Notes: generated from the sequence alone by a model not told the origin. A stretch of DNA of 9,457 nt from Bacteriovoracaceae bacterium (GCA_023151145.1 JAKLJM010000149.1:1-9457), one strand, 5' to 3'; shown: positions 1 to 7,425, numbered from the stretch's first letter. Program-made: numbers and translations.

Positions 1-1602
1 CATGGCATCACCGATATATTTATCAAGTGTACCGTTATGTTCAAAGAGAGTGTCGGTCATCATGGTCATATACATGTTGAGCGCTTGAGATAATTGTTCT
101 GGAGTTAATTTTTCAGAGATGGTGGTGAAGTCTCGAACGTCAGAAAAGAAAACCGTAATATTTTTCTTTTCACCACCGAGGCGCAATTTCTCTGGATTTT
201 TCAAAAGGTCATTAATAATACTTGGGGCAAGGTAACGGGAAAAAGTCCCTTTAATTTTTTGTTTTTCTTTGTTTGATTGATAAAAATGCAAAAAAGTAGA
301 CCAAGAATAACAACCAAGAACGGAAAACATACTGAAGAATAACTTATTATTGTATCCTCGTGGAATAAAGTAGTAAGCATCGATCAAAAACATGGCGCCT
401 AAGATGACATTGACGAAAACAAAATCGAGGATGGCGTTATTAAAGATCATGATGATGATCATTAAGCTTGTCCCAATTAATAACATGGCCCAGGTCACTT
501 TATTTGAATCTTCATTGTTCACATAGAATCTTCCATCTAGAAGCATATTGAGCATGTTCATGTGAAAAATTACCCCCGGAAGCATTTGGTTTACCGGAGT
601 GTTTCGAAGATCGTGAGCACCAAACGCCGTTGAGCCAACGAAGACGACTGTGTTATTAAAAAGTTTCTTCATTTTTGGATCATTATCAGGACTTTTAAAA
701 ATATCAAATATTGAAACGATGGGAAAATTCTCTGTGCCACCAAGCCATCTTACTTTGGCTTCTCCATTCTGATTTAAATAGACTTTACCATTCTTTGTTG
801 AAAGATAAGCTCCATCAATACTTGGAACTTCTAGCGTAAAGTTATCACCTGTAAAATGTTGATAGGCGAGTAAGGAAAAAGAGGGAACATAGATTTTTTC
901 AACATTGGCAACCAGCTGATAATGTCTAAAAACACCATCGTGATCAGTCGATGCTTCAATATGCGCTAGAGGTGCTTCGGTACTTGTCAGTTCGTCGATA
1001 GGAAATACCTTTTTTTGAACAACGTTTTCTAGTAACCATTGATCAGAGCTAGATTTCGCATTCATGGACATAAAGTACATAGAGTCAGGGAGTTCACTAA
1101 AATATTCATTGGCATTTTCCGAATTCATCGTCATTTTAGGGCCGACGGAATAAGGAAGAATAACTTTTCTATTGGGATCACTTTGAAATCTTTTGATAGC
1201 CTCGGCAAAAGCAGTGTCACTTGAAGGTTCGCCCTTACAAGACACTTCAGGCTCTGAAAAAAACACGTCGAAAGCCACGACCTTAGCACCATAATTATTT
1301 AATTTATCAACTAAATCGGCCATGCGAGTTCTAGGCCATGGCCATCTGCCAACTTTATTTAAACTTTCATCATCAATAGCGGCCAATACAATTCTTTTAT
1401 CTTGAGCGGTGGGAGGAGGAAGGGTGAGTTTCATTCTTAAATCAAAAAAACGTTCTTCAAAAAACGAAGCATAACCCTTAGAGAATTCTGTACTAGATAC
1501 AGTTGGATCGCTTTCTCGTAAATAAAAAGCTAGAAAACTACTGTAGGCCGAAAATAGAACAATCGTTCCAATCCCAACGTATTGGATCCATCTAAAAATC
1601 AT
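1..1602 (-). CDS. CHASE2-domain class III adenylate cyclase (3' end cut by window edge)
   Basis: Membrane-bound sensor cyclase predicted to make cAMP from ATP; 534 residues are visible and the C-terminus lies outside the window. Seen: an N-terminal membrane segment (about 8-28), then a periplasmic CHASE2 domain (about 45-350) with the typical IDDESL...GRWPWPR stretch near residues 76-92, then about three membrane helices (about 368-445), a short linker, and the start of the cyclase domain. That domain carries FFSDVRDFT with the first metal-binding Asp (488) and DKYIGDAM with the second metal Asp (532). Lys528 sits at the purine-selecting position, where guanylate cyclases have Glu, so ATP is the expected substrate; the second selecting residue is off the edge. 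The start is the ATG preceded by GAGGAG at about 1610-1615. It begins 28 bases after the TPR-barrel gene with no terminator between, so the two are probably co-transcribed. CHASE2 ligands are generally unknown. Confidence 0.93.
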   Translation of the reverse strand, partial: MIFRWIQYVGIGTIVLFSAYSSFLAFYLRESDPTVSSTEFSKGYASFFEERFFDLRMKLTLPPPTAQDKRIVLAAIDDESLNKVGRWPWPRTRMADLVDKLNNYGAKVVAFDVFFSEPEVSCKGEPSSDTAFAEAIKRFQSDPNRKVILPYSVGPKMTMNSENANEYFSELPDSMYFMSMNAKSSSDQWLLENVVQKKVFPIDELTSTEAPLAHIEASTDHDGVFRHYQLVANVEKIYVPSFSLLAYQHFTGDNFTLEVPSIDGAYLSTKNGKVYLNQNGEAKVRWLGGTENFPIVSIFDIFKSPDNDPKMKKLFNNTVVFVGSTAFGAHDLRNTPVNQMLPGVIFHMNMLNMLLDGRFYVNNEDSNKVTWAMLLIGTSLMIIIMIFNNAILDFVFVNVILGAMFLIDAYYFIPRGYNNKLFFSMFSVLGCYSWSTFLHFYQSNKEKQKIKGTFSRYLAPSIINDLLKNPEKLRLGGEKKNITVFFSDVRDFTTISEKLTPEQLSQALNMYMTMMTDTLFEHNGTLDKYIGDAM

Positions 1603-1630
1603 GAGAATTCTCCTCGTGAGGATTTATTAT

Positions 1631-3223
1631 TTAAAATTGGTATTTGATTTCAGTTAAAAATATACTTTTCTTATATTCATATGTTTCACTCTTTGAGGTG
1701 TTTTGAGTGAGTTCATAATTAAAATTAACTTTTAAATTTTTAGAAATATCGCGAGTGATATCAACGGATGCCGCCAGAGTTTTTTCCATCCCTCTGGTAT
1801 CGGTTTGTTCTTTAGTATCTAGAAAAGTAGAAGAGAGAGCGAATCCTAATGTGTATTGAGGCATAAACTCAGGTATCAAATAATCGAGGCGAAAAAGATA
1901 CGAGTCAGTGCTATTATTGGTCGCATTGTAGTTGTCGATAAAATCGGCAGAAAAAAGAACAATCATCAAATGCTGATTTTTAGTGAAGATCGTTTGATCC
2001 AGTGAAAGTGACGTCGTTTTGTTGTTTAAAGTTTCTAAATATGCCGCATAGTCTTTAAATTTGTATTTAATAGTGGTCTCACCAGCGCTAAAAAATCTAA
2101 ATTTTTCACCGAACATAAATGATTGAGAAGTCGCATATTTTGTGCGCTTTTTCTCTTGGCTTTTATCTCGAGCTGTATAATTTCTCTCAATATCAAAAAG
2201 AAAGGATGCAGGCTTTTGCCAAAGAGTGTGTTCAAAACGATTTCTTAGAGCATAGGTGAAGAGATAAGAGTTATTTTGATAAACAGTAGCGTTTTTACTA
2301 TCAGAATATTGAGTGTATACCACTCTTAGATCTGGAGAAATGATGATACGTTTTTTAAAAACAAAATCTCTTTTTCCATAGCCTTCAGTTTCAAAAATAT
2401 AGGATTCTTTTTTCGACTGAGTTACTGTGGATTGATCATTGGCCAAGGTAACATTGGTGTCGAATTTGATTTTTTGTGCCAGTGTTAAGACATAACGATC
2501 GGGATTAATTTTTCTTCCATTCGCCATGGTATTAGGATCAAGCTTAAATTCATTAAGAAGTTCTTGTATACGCAATTGAATTTCAGAAGCGACCACTGTT
2601 GTGCGATCAGTATCATAAGCTTGACGTAGCAGAGGAATTACATATCGATCAGTGATCTTTTCTACTGCCTTTGTTTCTCTGGCCATGGAGAGTAAAGTTT
2701 CGGCCAATTGAAAACGAGCGATTTGTAAAACTTTTTCATCTGATTTTCTATTCTTAATAATCGCCATATAAGCTTTTTTAGCTTCTTTATATTCTTCAAG
2801 AGTTTGTGAAATATGGCCGACGTAATAAAGTGAGTTGGCACGGTTAAAATTTAACTTAGCTGATTGAGAAAAAGCCATGCGAGCTTTTTTGATGTCATTG
2901 GAGGCATAGTAAGCTTGTCCAAGTTCATAATATAAATCAGGAGCATCGTTTTTTAATTGAGCCGCTTTTTCTAAAGCTAAAATCGCTTTATCAAATTCTT
3001 GCAAACGAGCTTGAGTTAAACCTTCGAGATAATATTTGGTACTTATTTTATCTTCTGTGAATTGAATAGCTTCTAAAGTAGAGAGTGCTTGTTGATAATT
3101 AGAAGTCTTAAAAGATTTATAAAATTCTTCTACACTTTGTGCATGAACAACATTGGATGATAAAACAGCTAAAGCTAAAAAACCAAATTTGATTTTTTGA
3201 GATTTCAATAAATCCATTTTCAT
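1631..3223 (-). CDS. TPR-repeat protein with C-terminal outer-membrane beta-barrel
   Basis: Predicted exported outer-membrane protein of 530 residues. Seen: a Sec signal peptide with a hydrophobic core at about 13-24 and likely cleavage after VHA (residue 28). At least three tetratricopeptide-like helix pairs follow at about 61-92, 95-126 and 129-160 (LYYELGQAYYASNDIKKA is a clear one), then a helical linker to about 235. From about 240 to the end there are alternating amphipathic, aromatic-rich strands, beginning near KIKFDTNVTLAND and ending in KYQF. A terminal Phe is the usual signal for BAM-dependent barrel insertion. The layout resembles periplasmic-TPR plus barrel proteins such as the Slam-type family, but the family is not certain. 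An AAGGAAGGG ribosome site precedes the first ATG; a second ATG two codons later is equally possible. It lies between the FecR and CHASE2-cyclase genes, which suggests an outer-membrane part of that signalling unit. Role unproven. Confidence 0.85.
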   Translation of the reverse strand: MKMDLLKSQKIKFGFLALAVLSSNVVHAQSVEEFYKSFKTSNYQQALSTLEAIQFTEDKISTKYYLEGLTQARLQEFDKAILALEKAAQLKNDAPDLYYELGQAYYASNDIKKARMAFSQSAKLNFNRANSLYYVGHISQTLEEYKEAKKAYMAIIKNRKSDEKVLQIARFQLAETLLSMARETKAVEKITDRYVIPLLRQAYDTDRTTVVASEIQLRIQELLNEFKLDPNTMANGRKINPDRYVLTLAQKIKFDTNVTLANDQSTVTQSKKESYIFETEGYGKRDFVFKKRIIISPDLRVVYTQYSDSKNATVYQNNSYLFTYALRNRFEHTLWQKPASFLFDIERNYTARDKSQEKKRTKYATSQSFMFGEKFRFFSAGETTIKYKFKDYAAYLETLNNKTTSLSLDQTIFTKNQHLMIVLFSADFIDNYNATNNSTDSYLFRLDYLIPEFMPQYTLGFALSSTFLDTKEQTDTRGMEKTLAASVDITRDISKNLKVNFNYELTQNTSKSETYEYKKSIFLTEIKYQF

Positions 3224-3243
3224 TTCCCTTCCTTGGGAGACAT

Positions 3244-3275
3244 AAAAAAGCCTAAGAATGACTCTTAGGCTTTTT
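3244..3275. terminator. Strong bidirectional intrinsic terminator between fecR-like and TPR-barrel genes
   Basis: There is a perfect 13-bp inverted repeat, AAAAAGCCTAAGA (3245-3257) and TCTTAGGCTTTTT (3263-3275), around a 5-base loop. On the minus strand it ends in a run of six T (3249-3244). It follows the FecR gene stop by about 26 bases and ends about 20 bases before the TPR-barrel start. That leaves no room for a complete promoter downstream of it. Transcription of the next two genes therefore must read through it or start upstream of it, which suggests an attenuator or partial terminator. Confidence 0.88.
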
Positions 3276-3294
3276 GGTGTAACTCTATAAATTA

Positions 3295-3300
3295 ATTATA
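3295..3300 (-). promoter_or_regulatory. Possible -10 box (TATAAT) for the TPR-barrel/cyclase genes
   Basis: On the minus strand a perfect TATAAT lies next to the FecR gene stop, about 72 bases before the TPR-barrel start. The -35 candidate 17 bases upstream (TTTATT) is poor, and the local sequence is AT-rich, so this could be chance. If it is active, the leader RNA would begin just before the terminator hairpin at 3244-3275, giving a classic attenuator layout. Confidence 0.3.
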
Positions 3301-3301
3301 C

Positions 3302-4774
3302 TTATTGTGCGTTAAAAATAAAGCGAACTCTTGAGTTAGGATTATTTACTCCTGTCTCAGTAGTCTGATTAATTGTGTTGGTTATTGATTGAATTTTATC
3401 AGTGGCCAGGGAATCAATTTTAGTTGGGTCTATTAATGTTGTCCCACTAATTCCAGTTGGTGGTGGCAGTAGTCCAGTTCCTATTAAGGGCATACTTCCC
3501 GGAGCGATAAATCCTGGAACGATTGATAAATTTGGAAGCGGCAAGGTTGCAATCGGTTGAGGAGCTGAAGCAGGAGTTCTGCCGGGTTGAGTACCTGAGC
3601 CTGCAACTTTAGTATCAGATGTTGGAGTCACGACAACGAATTTTCCATCGTCAGTCAACTTTGTCCCTTCTGGTGCTCGGTAGCCACCGGTAGCTACGTC
3701 AATTTTTCCAAAATTTGGCGGCAAGATAAATGTTTTCGTGTTGGCATCAAATTGCGCATTTTGTGGAGGAGGGATGACGTTAACTGTGGCAAGATCCACA
3801 ACAGATCCGGCCGGAAATTTAATGGCTCCAGTTTGTTGGTTATAAAATCCTTCTGCCGGTCCATCTGCTTTAGGAACGACTTTTTCAATGTCTTTAGAAA
3901 TTTTATCAATTCTTTCTTTTGAATCCCCAGCTTTTTCAACTTGAGTATCTAATCCTTTGGCATTTGAAGAAAATAAGGCAGAGTCTGCACCTGGAGGAAT
4001 AGGGGATTTGTAATTTTTGGCTTGATCGTTTGATTCAGTTGGTTTCCCTTCTTTAGAACCAGTCCCTTTTGTGCCATCTACAGGTTTTTCGATAACACCT
4101 GACTCATTAACTTTTAGTGTTTCTAATTGTTGAGGAGCTAGAAGTGTCGGAACGAGTGCTCTTTCAGAAATTTGAGTGACCGCAGAGAATTGTCCTTCTT
4201 TTACTAAAACAGCTTTTTCACTGGAGACAACTCGTTCAAGGGAATCTTGACTGAAATCGCGTCCACGAAATTCTTTTTCAATACCGGCCATCGCCACGGC
4301 ACCTTCAAAAGTAATCAATGAAGTGTTTTGATTGGCTTCGTTAAAGTTAACTTGAAAATCAGTTCCACGAATCCCCATGGCAGCTGATTTTGTTTTGATA
4401 TAAAGTTTCGATTTACTTTTATCATCCATTTGCATGTAGTCTTTAGTAACTTTTGAACGCAATTGTCCTTTAACCAGTGAAATGATTCCTGCTTCATTTT
4501 TAGGGAAAGAAGCAATTTCCATTTCTGATTTTGGACCTAAGTTCATTTGTGATTTATCAATAAATAAAAGTTTTACGAAACTTTTATCTTGAGTGGTAAT
4601 CTTTGCACCCTCTGGAAGCCATTGATCGATCTGGACTTGCACGGCTTTTCCATCTTTAAAGAATGCATTGACCGTTCCTTTTAAGATGATGACTTTTGCC
4701 ACGCCATTTTCATTGGCATGAATATCCATCACCGAAAGGAAAAGTAATGTACAAATCGTCATGAGTATTTTCAT
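3302..4774 (-). CDS. Secreted FecR-domain protein with long disordered tail
   Basis: Periplasmic protein of 490 residues from the chosen start. Seen: a signal peptide (MKILMTICTLLFLSVMDIHA, cleavage after about residue 20) and a FecR domain at about 26-165. The domain's most conserved stretch is SAAMGIRGTDF at about 130-140, followed by the usual beta-rich TFEGAV segment. Residues from about 215 to the end are rich in Pro, Gly, Thr and Ser and look disordered, with PP-containing stretches. No inner-membrane helix and no adjacent FecI-type sigma gene are visible, so this is not a classic anti-sigma FecR. It belongs to the stand-alone secreted FecR proteins often found beside CHASE2 cyclases. 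The ATG at 4774 is preferred: it opens directly on the signal peptide and has GGGA seven bases upstream. An in-frame GTG at 4798 would add eight residues without a visible ribosome site. Precise function unknown. Confidence 0.88.
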   Translation of the reverse strand: MKILMTICTLLFLSVMDIHANENGVAKVIILKGTVNAFFKDGKAVQVQIDQWLPEGAKITTQDKSFVKLLFIDKSQMNLGPKSEMEIASFPKNEAGIISLVKGQLRSKVTKDYMQMDDKSKSKLYIKTKSAAMGIRGTDFQVNFNEANQNTSLITFEGAVAMAGIEKEFRGRDFSQDSLERVVSSEKAVLVKEGQFSAVTQISERALVPTLLAPQQLETLKVNESGVIEKPVDGTKGTGSKEGKPTESNDQAKNYKSPIPPGADSALFSSNAKGLDTQVEKAGDSKERIDKISKDIEKVVPKADGPAEGFYNQQTGAIKFPAGSVVDLATVNVIPPPQNAQFDANTKTFILPPNFGKIDVATGGYRAPEGTKLTDDGKFVVVTPTSDTKVAGSGTQPGRTPASAPQPIATLPLPNLSIVPGFIAPGSMPLIGTGLLPPPTGISGTTLIDPTKIDSLATDKIQSITNTINQTTETGVNNPNSRVRFIFNAQ

Positions 4775-4833
4775 AGCCTTATCCCAAGTTAAAATCACTA
4801 GCTTATCTAAGCGCTCTACGTATCCTTTTCGTC

Positions 4834-4839
4834 ATTATA
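4834..4839 (-). promoter_or_regulatory. Candidate -10 box of the FecR/TPR/CHASE2 operon
   Basis: A perfect TATAAT on the minus strand lies 60 bases before the FecR ATG, in the 162-base gap after the barrel gene. The -35 region at 17-base spacing (ATAAAT) is weak, so an activator or a relaxed sigma factor may be needed. The predicted leader of about 50 bases contains the 12-bp dyad GCTTA-TC-TAAGC at 4801-4812, which could be an operator. Confidence 0.45.
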
Positions 4840-4936
4840 AGACATGGCTTAAATAAATTTATAACTAGTTAAAACCAGGTACAAATACTTAAAAACACTA
4901 AAAAAAATGGCAGGAATTTGAGGCGTTTGGGGACTT

Positions 4937-5638
4937 TTAGAAAAGAACTAAGCCGGCGCGGATAAAGACAAATGTTCCGGTGAGGTCGTGAGAGTCTTTG
5001 CTCGAAAGAGTTTTGACTTCTTTAAAGTTGGAGGCATCAGTGAGATAAACTTTATAACTTTTCATATAGGTTACCCCAACTTCTAAAAAGACAGGATGCA
5101 TTTGTTTGTAAGGAAGATCTTCTTCAAACCCAAGAAAAATTCCAGCGCCAAAGTTTTCAAAACTAATTCTTTTCTCAGCATTAAAATTTGATCCTGAAGT
5201 AACGTTATCCATGACGATTGTTTGTAGTCCCCATGATGGTCCACCACCCACATAACTTCGCCACTGATAATAAGTCGGGAGAGGCAACAAATATTTTATA
5301 TAGGGACTAATGGCTACAAAACGGTAATGTCCATCACCGCTCACGGTGGAATTGTCGATGAGTTTTAAGCTTAAGTCTTCAACTTTCCCATAACCAATAT
5401 CTGATAAGAATCCAAATTCAAAAGGAGCAAGTCGATAGCCAAATCTGGTGGTGACACCAAAGGCTTTTGACTCCGTTTCATCTTCAATTTCACCGTCGTC
5501 ATTTTGTTCGAGATAACGAGTTTTAACAGAAGCAGAGGAATAACCTAATCCGGCAGATAAAAAGAACTCACGATCAAAGGCATAACTGTTGGTAGAGTAA
5601 TAAAAAATGGAAAATATGATGAGTACTAAGATTTTCAT
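4937..5638 (-). CDS. Small outer-membrane beta-barrel protein
   Basis: Protein of 233 residues with a clear signal peptide (hydrophobic core at 3-14, cleavage after SYA at about residue 20). The mature part, about 213 residues, is made of alternating amphipathic strands with Gly/Tyr/Phe-rich segments (FFLSAGLGYSSASV, FGVTTRFGYRLAPF, RFVAISPYIKYLLP, FVFIRAGLVLF) and polar loops. It ends in Phe, as barrels recognised by the BAM machinery do. The length suggests about eight strands, as in OmpW/OmpX-type barrels, but I cannot assign the family. The acidic loop DDGEIEDETES (about 47-57) would probably be surface-exposed. It starts 2 bases after the stop of the DUF3943-like gene, so the two are surely co-transcribed and probably translationally coupled. 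No convincing terminator separates it from the FecR operon, so some read-through is possible. Confidence 0.82.
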   Translation of the reverse strand: MKILVLIIFSIFYYSTNSYAFDREFFLSAGLGYSSASVKTRYLEQNDDGEIEDETESKAFGVTTRFGYRLAPFEFGFLSDIGYGKVEDLSLKLIDNSTVSGDGHYRFVAISPYIKYLLPLPTYYQWRSYVGGGPSWGLQTIVMDNVTSGSNFNAEKRISFENFGAGIFLGFEEDLPYKQMHPVFLEVGVTYMKSYKVYLTDASNFKEVKTLSSKDSHDLTGTFVFIRAGLVLF

Positions 5639-5640
5639 TC

Positions 5641-6294
5641 TTAAAACTCCAACCGTGTGTACAACATAGCACCTACGTTATCGGGGTTTTTTATATCGGT
5701 TGTCGGTATGATTAATGTTTTACCTTTAAAGAGCGGAAGCATGGTCATTGGGTTCATTAAATGACCAAAAAATGAAGCGAGAGGATTTCCGGTATTTAAA
5801 AGGTACATAGAAAAATTTTCAATTCCTAAGCCTAGAATTGAACCAAGAACGGGCGTTTGATACAGATCTTGAACCGATGCTGGTTCGGTAAAAATTTCGA
5901 TCGTAAATTCAAAAAGGGCAGAAGTAATAAAAGTCATATTGAACGCTTCAATTCGCGAGTATCCGTCGGCCCGATAAAATAAATAAATTTGTGATCCCGA
6001 AATAGGATGAACAAACCAATTCCAAAATGGCTCATCTTTGTGAGAGCGGTCGAGATATTGATATTTATAAGATGAAAGTCGTTTTTTAGTTTCGGGGTCT
6101 GGTACCGGAGAGTTGGAGATGACTTCTTCATTCCTGATCGCTAATTGCGATGAATCAGATAAATTGGCCTGTGCTGATTGAACTATACTACAGCAGGTGA
6201 AAATGAAAACCAGCACTATAGCATTCTGCAGGTACCAAGGATACCAGTCCTTAGCTCCTGAGAGAGTGAATATGGCCTTTGTTTTAATTTTCAT
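5641..6294 (-). CDS. DUF3943-like envelope protein
   Basis: Protein of 217 residues. Seen: a longish charged N-terminus, a hydrophobic segment at about 24-39 and a likely cleavage site near SAQA (about 43). A conserved-looking core at about 90-180 follows: FWNWFVHPISGSQIYLFYRA, then GYSRIEAF, a hydrophobic run with ALFEF, EPASVQDLYQTP, GSILGLGIE and a second His at HLMNP. This order (HP..GS..Y, GY, [WF]E, PS..DL..TP, G..LG) matches my recollection of DUF3943, an uncharacterised envelope family; the match is from memory only. The C-terminus (MLYTRLEF) ends in Phe like an outer-membrane strand. Its stop lies 2 bases before the barrel gene, so the two products probably act together in the outer membrane. 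The ATG has no strong ribosome site, and the N-region before the signal helix is unusually long, so the true start might be slightly downstream. Function unknown. Confidence 0.68.
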   Translation of the reverse strand: MKIKTKAIFTLSGAKDWYPWYLQNAIVLVFIFTCCSIVQSAQANLSDSSQLAIRNEEVISNSPVPDPETKKRLSSYKYQYLDRSHKDEPFWNWFVHPISGSQIYLFYRADGYSRIEAFNMTFITSALFEFTIEIFTEPASVQDLYQTPVLGSILGLGIENFSMYLLNTGNPLASFFGHLMNPMTMLPLFKGKTLIIPTTDIKNPDNVGAMLYTRLEF

Positions 6295-6412
6295 TTGAAG
6301 ACTTTTTTAGTAAAATTTTGATGACGCTTTAATTGAGTCAGCTTTTAACATAATAATAGATTTGAGGATACGCTTTCCTGGTGTAAATTGATAGTTTTTA
6401 CAGGTTTTTTAG

Positions 6413-6431
6413 ACTTAATTTTTGATTAAGT
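6413..6431. promoter_or_regulatory. Operator-like 7-bp dyad upstream of hemF
   Basis: ACTTAAT (6413-6419) and ATTAAGT (6425-6431) form a perfect inverted repeat around a 5-base spacer. It lies just upstream of the candidate hemF -35 box (6437). It is not followed by features of a terminator. An activator- or repressor-binding site is plausible; the sequence does not fit the FNR consensus well. Confidence 0.35.
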
Positions 6432-6436
6432 AATAG

Positions 6437-6466
6437 GTGACGAAATAGTAAGATAGTGGTTATAAA
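6437..6466 (+). promoter_or_regulatory. Candidate hemF promoter
   Basis: A -35-like GTGACG (6437-6442, four of six matches to consensus) is separated by 18 bases from a -10-like TATAAA (6461-6466, five of six). Transcription would start near 6473, about 50 bases before the hemF ATG. Confidence 0.42.
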
Positions 6467-6474
6467 AGTAACCA
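6457..6474. promoter_or_regulatory. Operator-like dyad over the hemF -10 box
   Basis: TGGTTA (6457-6462) and TAACCA (6469-6474) form a 6-bp perfect inverted repeat with a 6-base spacer that covers the candidate -10 box and start site. A regulator bound here would block RNA polymerase. A chance dyad in AT-rich DNA cannot be excluded. Confidence 0.3.
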
Positions 6475-6522
6475 TGGAATTTAGTAAATAAATATTCAAA
6501 TAACTAAATAAGAGCAGGGACT

Positions 6523-7425
6523 ATGTCTAATAATTTAGAACAAGAGAAAATGGGTTTTCATCAATTTGTTTGTGATCTTCAAGATCAAATAACCGCAGAA
6601 ATGAAGCGAATTGATCCTGCAATAAACTTACTGGAAGATAATTGGCAACGAACTGATCATAAGGGATTACCTGGTGGCGGTGGACGAACGAGAGCGTTTG
6701 AGGGAGTGGTCTTTGAAAATGCCGGCGTTAACACTTCTTTGGTTCATGGCTTTATTGATCCTAAATTCGCTCAAGCCTTAGGAGGAACCAATGACTCCAT
6801 GTGGGCCGCTGGAATTTCACTCATTATTCATCCGGTTAATCCGAGGATTCCTACCGTCCATGCAAATTTTAGAATGATTCAAGCTGGAGAGAAATTTTGG
6901 TTCGGAGGCGGAGCTGATTTAACACCTTATTACCCAAACGTTGAGGATTTTCAGTACTTTCATCGTGTATGGAAAGAAGCATTAAGTCCTTACGGCGAAT
7001 ATGAAAAAATGAAAAAGACCTGCGATGAATATTTTGTGAACCATCATCGTCAAGGTGAAATGCGTGGAATTGGTGGATTCTTTTTTGATCATTATAATTC
7101 AGGTGACACGCTTAAAGACCTACAATTTGTAAAAGATGTTGCCTGTCAGTTTATCAAATCATATTTTCCTATTGTCGAAAAACGTTTAACAGAAGAATTT
7201 ACTGAAGAGGATGTTGATTTTCAACTTCATCGTCATGGTCGTTATGTGGAGTTTAATTTGCTACATGATCGTGGAACGATGTTTGGTTTAAAGACAAATG
7301 GTAGAACGGACTCCATTTTGATTTCACTTCCAAAACGTTGCAAATTCTCTTATCAGTACAAACCGAAGGTTGGATCAAAACACGAAGAAATGATGAAATA
7401 TTACTATCCACAAGAGTGGGCATAA
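6523..7425 (+). CDS. hemF: Oxygen-dependent coproporphyrinogen III oxidase
   Basis: Cytoplasmic haem-biosynthesis enzyme: with O2 it oxidatively decarboxylates two propionate side chains of coproporphyrinogen III to give protoporphyrinogen IX. The 300-residue length equals the usual bacterial HemF. Family motifs in order: GGGGRTRAFEGVVFENAGVN (about 51-70), SLIIHPVNPRIPTVHANFR (about 99-117, with the conserved His103 and His113), FWFGGGADLTPYY (about 125-137), HHRQGEMRGIGGFFFD (about 174-189), and RHGRYVEFNLLHDRGTMFGL with GRTDSILISLP. Small departures from E. coli HemF: FWFGGG instead of WWFGGG, and KFSYQYKP where E. coli has RWEYDYQP. Neither touches a catalytic residue I can name. The start ATG follows GCAGGG at about 6514-6519. 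It is the first gene of a two-gene operon with the EamA transporter, which begins directly after its stop. Its presence implies aerobic or microaerobic haem synthesis. Confidence 0.97.
   Translation: MSNNLEQEKMGFHQFVCDLQDQITAEMKRIDPAINLLEDNWQRTDHKGLPGGGGRTRAFEGVVFENAGVNTSLVHGFIDPKFAQALGGTNDSMWAAGISLIIHPVNPRIPTVHANFRMIQAGEKFWFGGGADLTPYYPNVEDFQYFHRVWKEALSPYGEYEKMKKTCDEYFVNHHRQGEMRGIGGFFFDHYNSGDTLKDLQFVKDVACQFIKSYFPIVEKRLTEEFTEEDVDFQLHRHGRYVEFNLLHDRGTMFGLKTNGRTDSILISLPKRCKFSYQYKPKVGSKHEEMMKYYYPQEWA

Noticed and set aside
1039..1224. Plus-strand 61-codon open frame
   Set aside because: It lies wholly inside the CHASE2 domain coding region on the opposite strand, has no ribosome site and gives an unremarkable basic peptide; a shadow frame.
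2035..2235. Minus-strand 66-codon frame inside the TPR-barrel gene
   Set aside because: Alternative frame of a well-supported gene without its own initiation signals.
3694..3939. Minus-strand 81-codon frame inside the FecR gene tail
   Set aside because: Lysine-rich out-of-frame product of the low-complexity tail; the in-frame product is a coherent secreted protein.
3302..4774. FecR gene as an anti-sigma regulator of iron-citrate uptake
   Set aside because: No sigma factor, no TonB-dependent receptor nearby and no transmembrane anchor; only the FecR fold is shared.
4857..4936. Possible terminator after the small barrel gene, from the run of eight T on the minus strand
   Set aside because: No GC-rich stem precedes the T run; only a weak CTTTT-CT-AAAAG dyad is found, next to the stop codon.
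6397..6409. 13-base word TTTACAGGTTTTT repeated at 9166-9178
   Set aside because: It occurs in two intergenic regions upstream of minus-strand genes, but it is AT-rich with only two visible copies and at different distances from the starts; chance is the simplest explanation.
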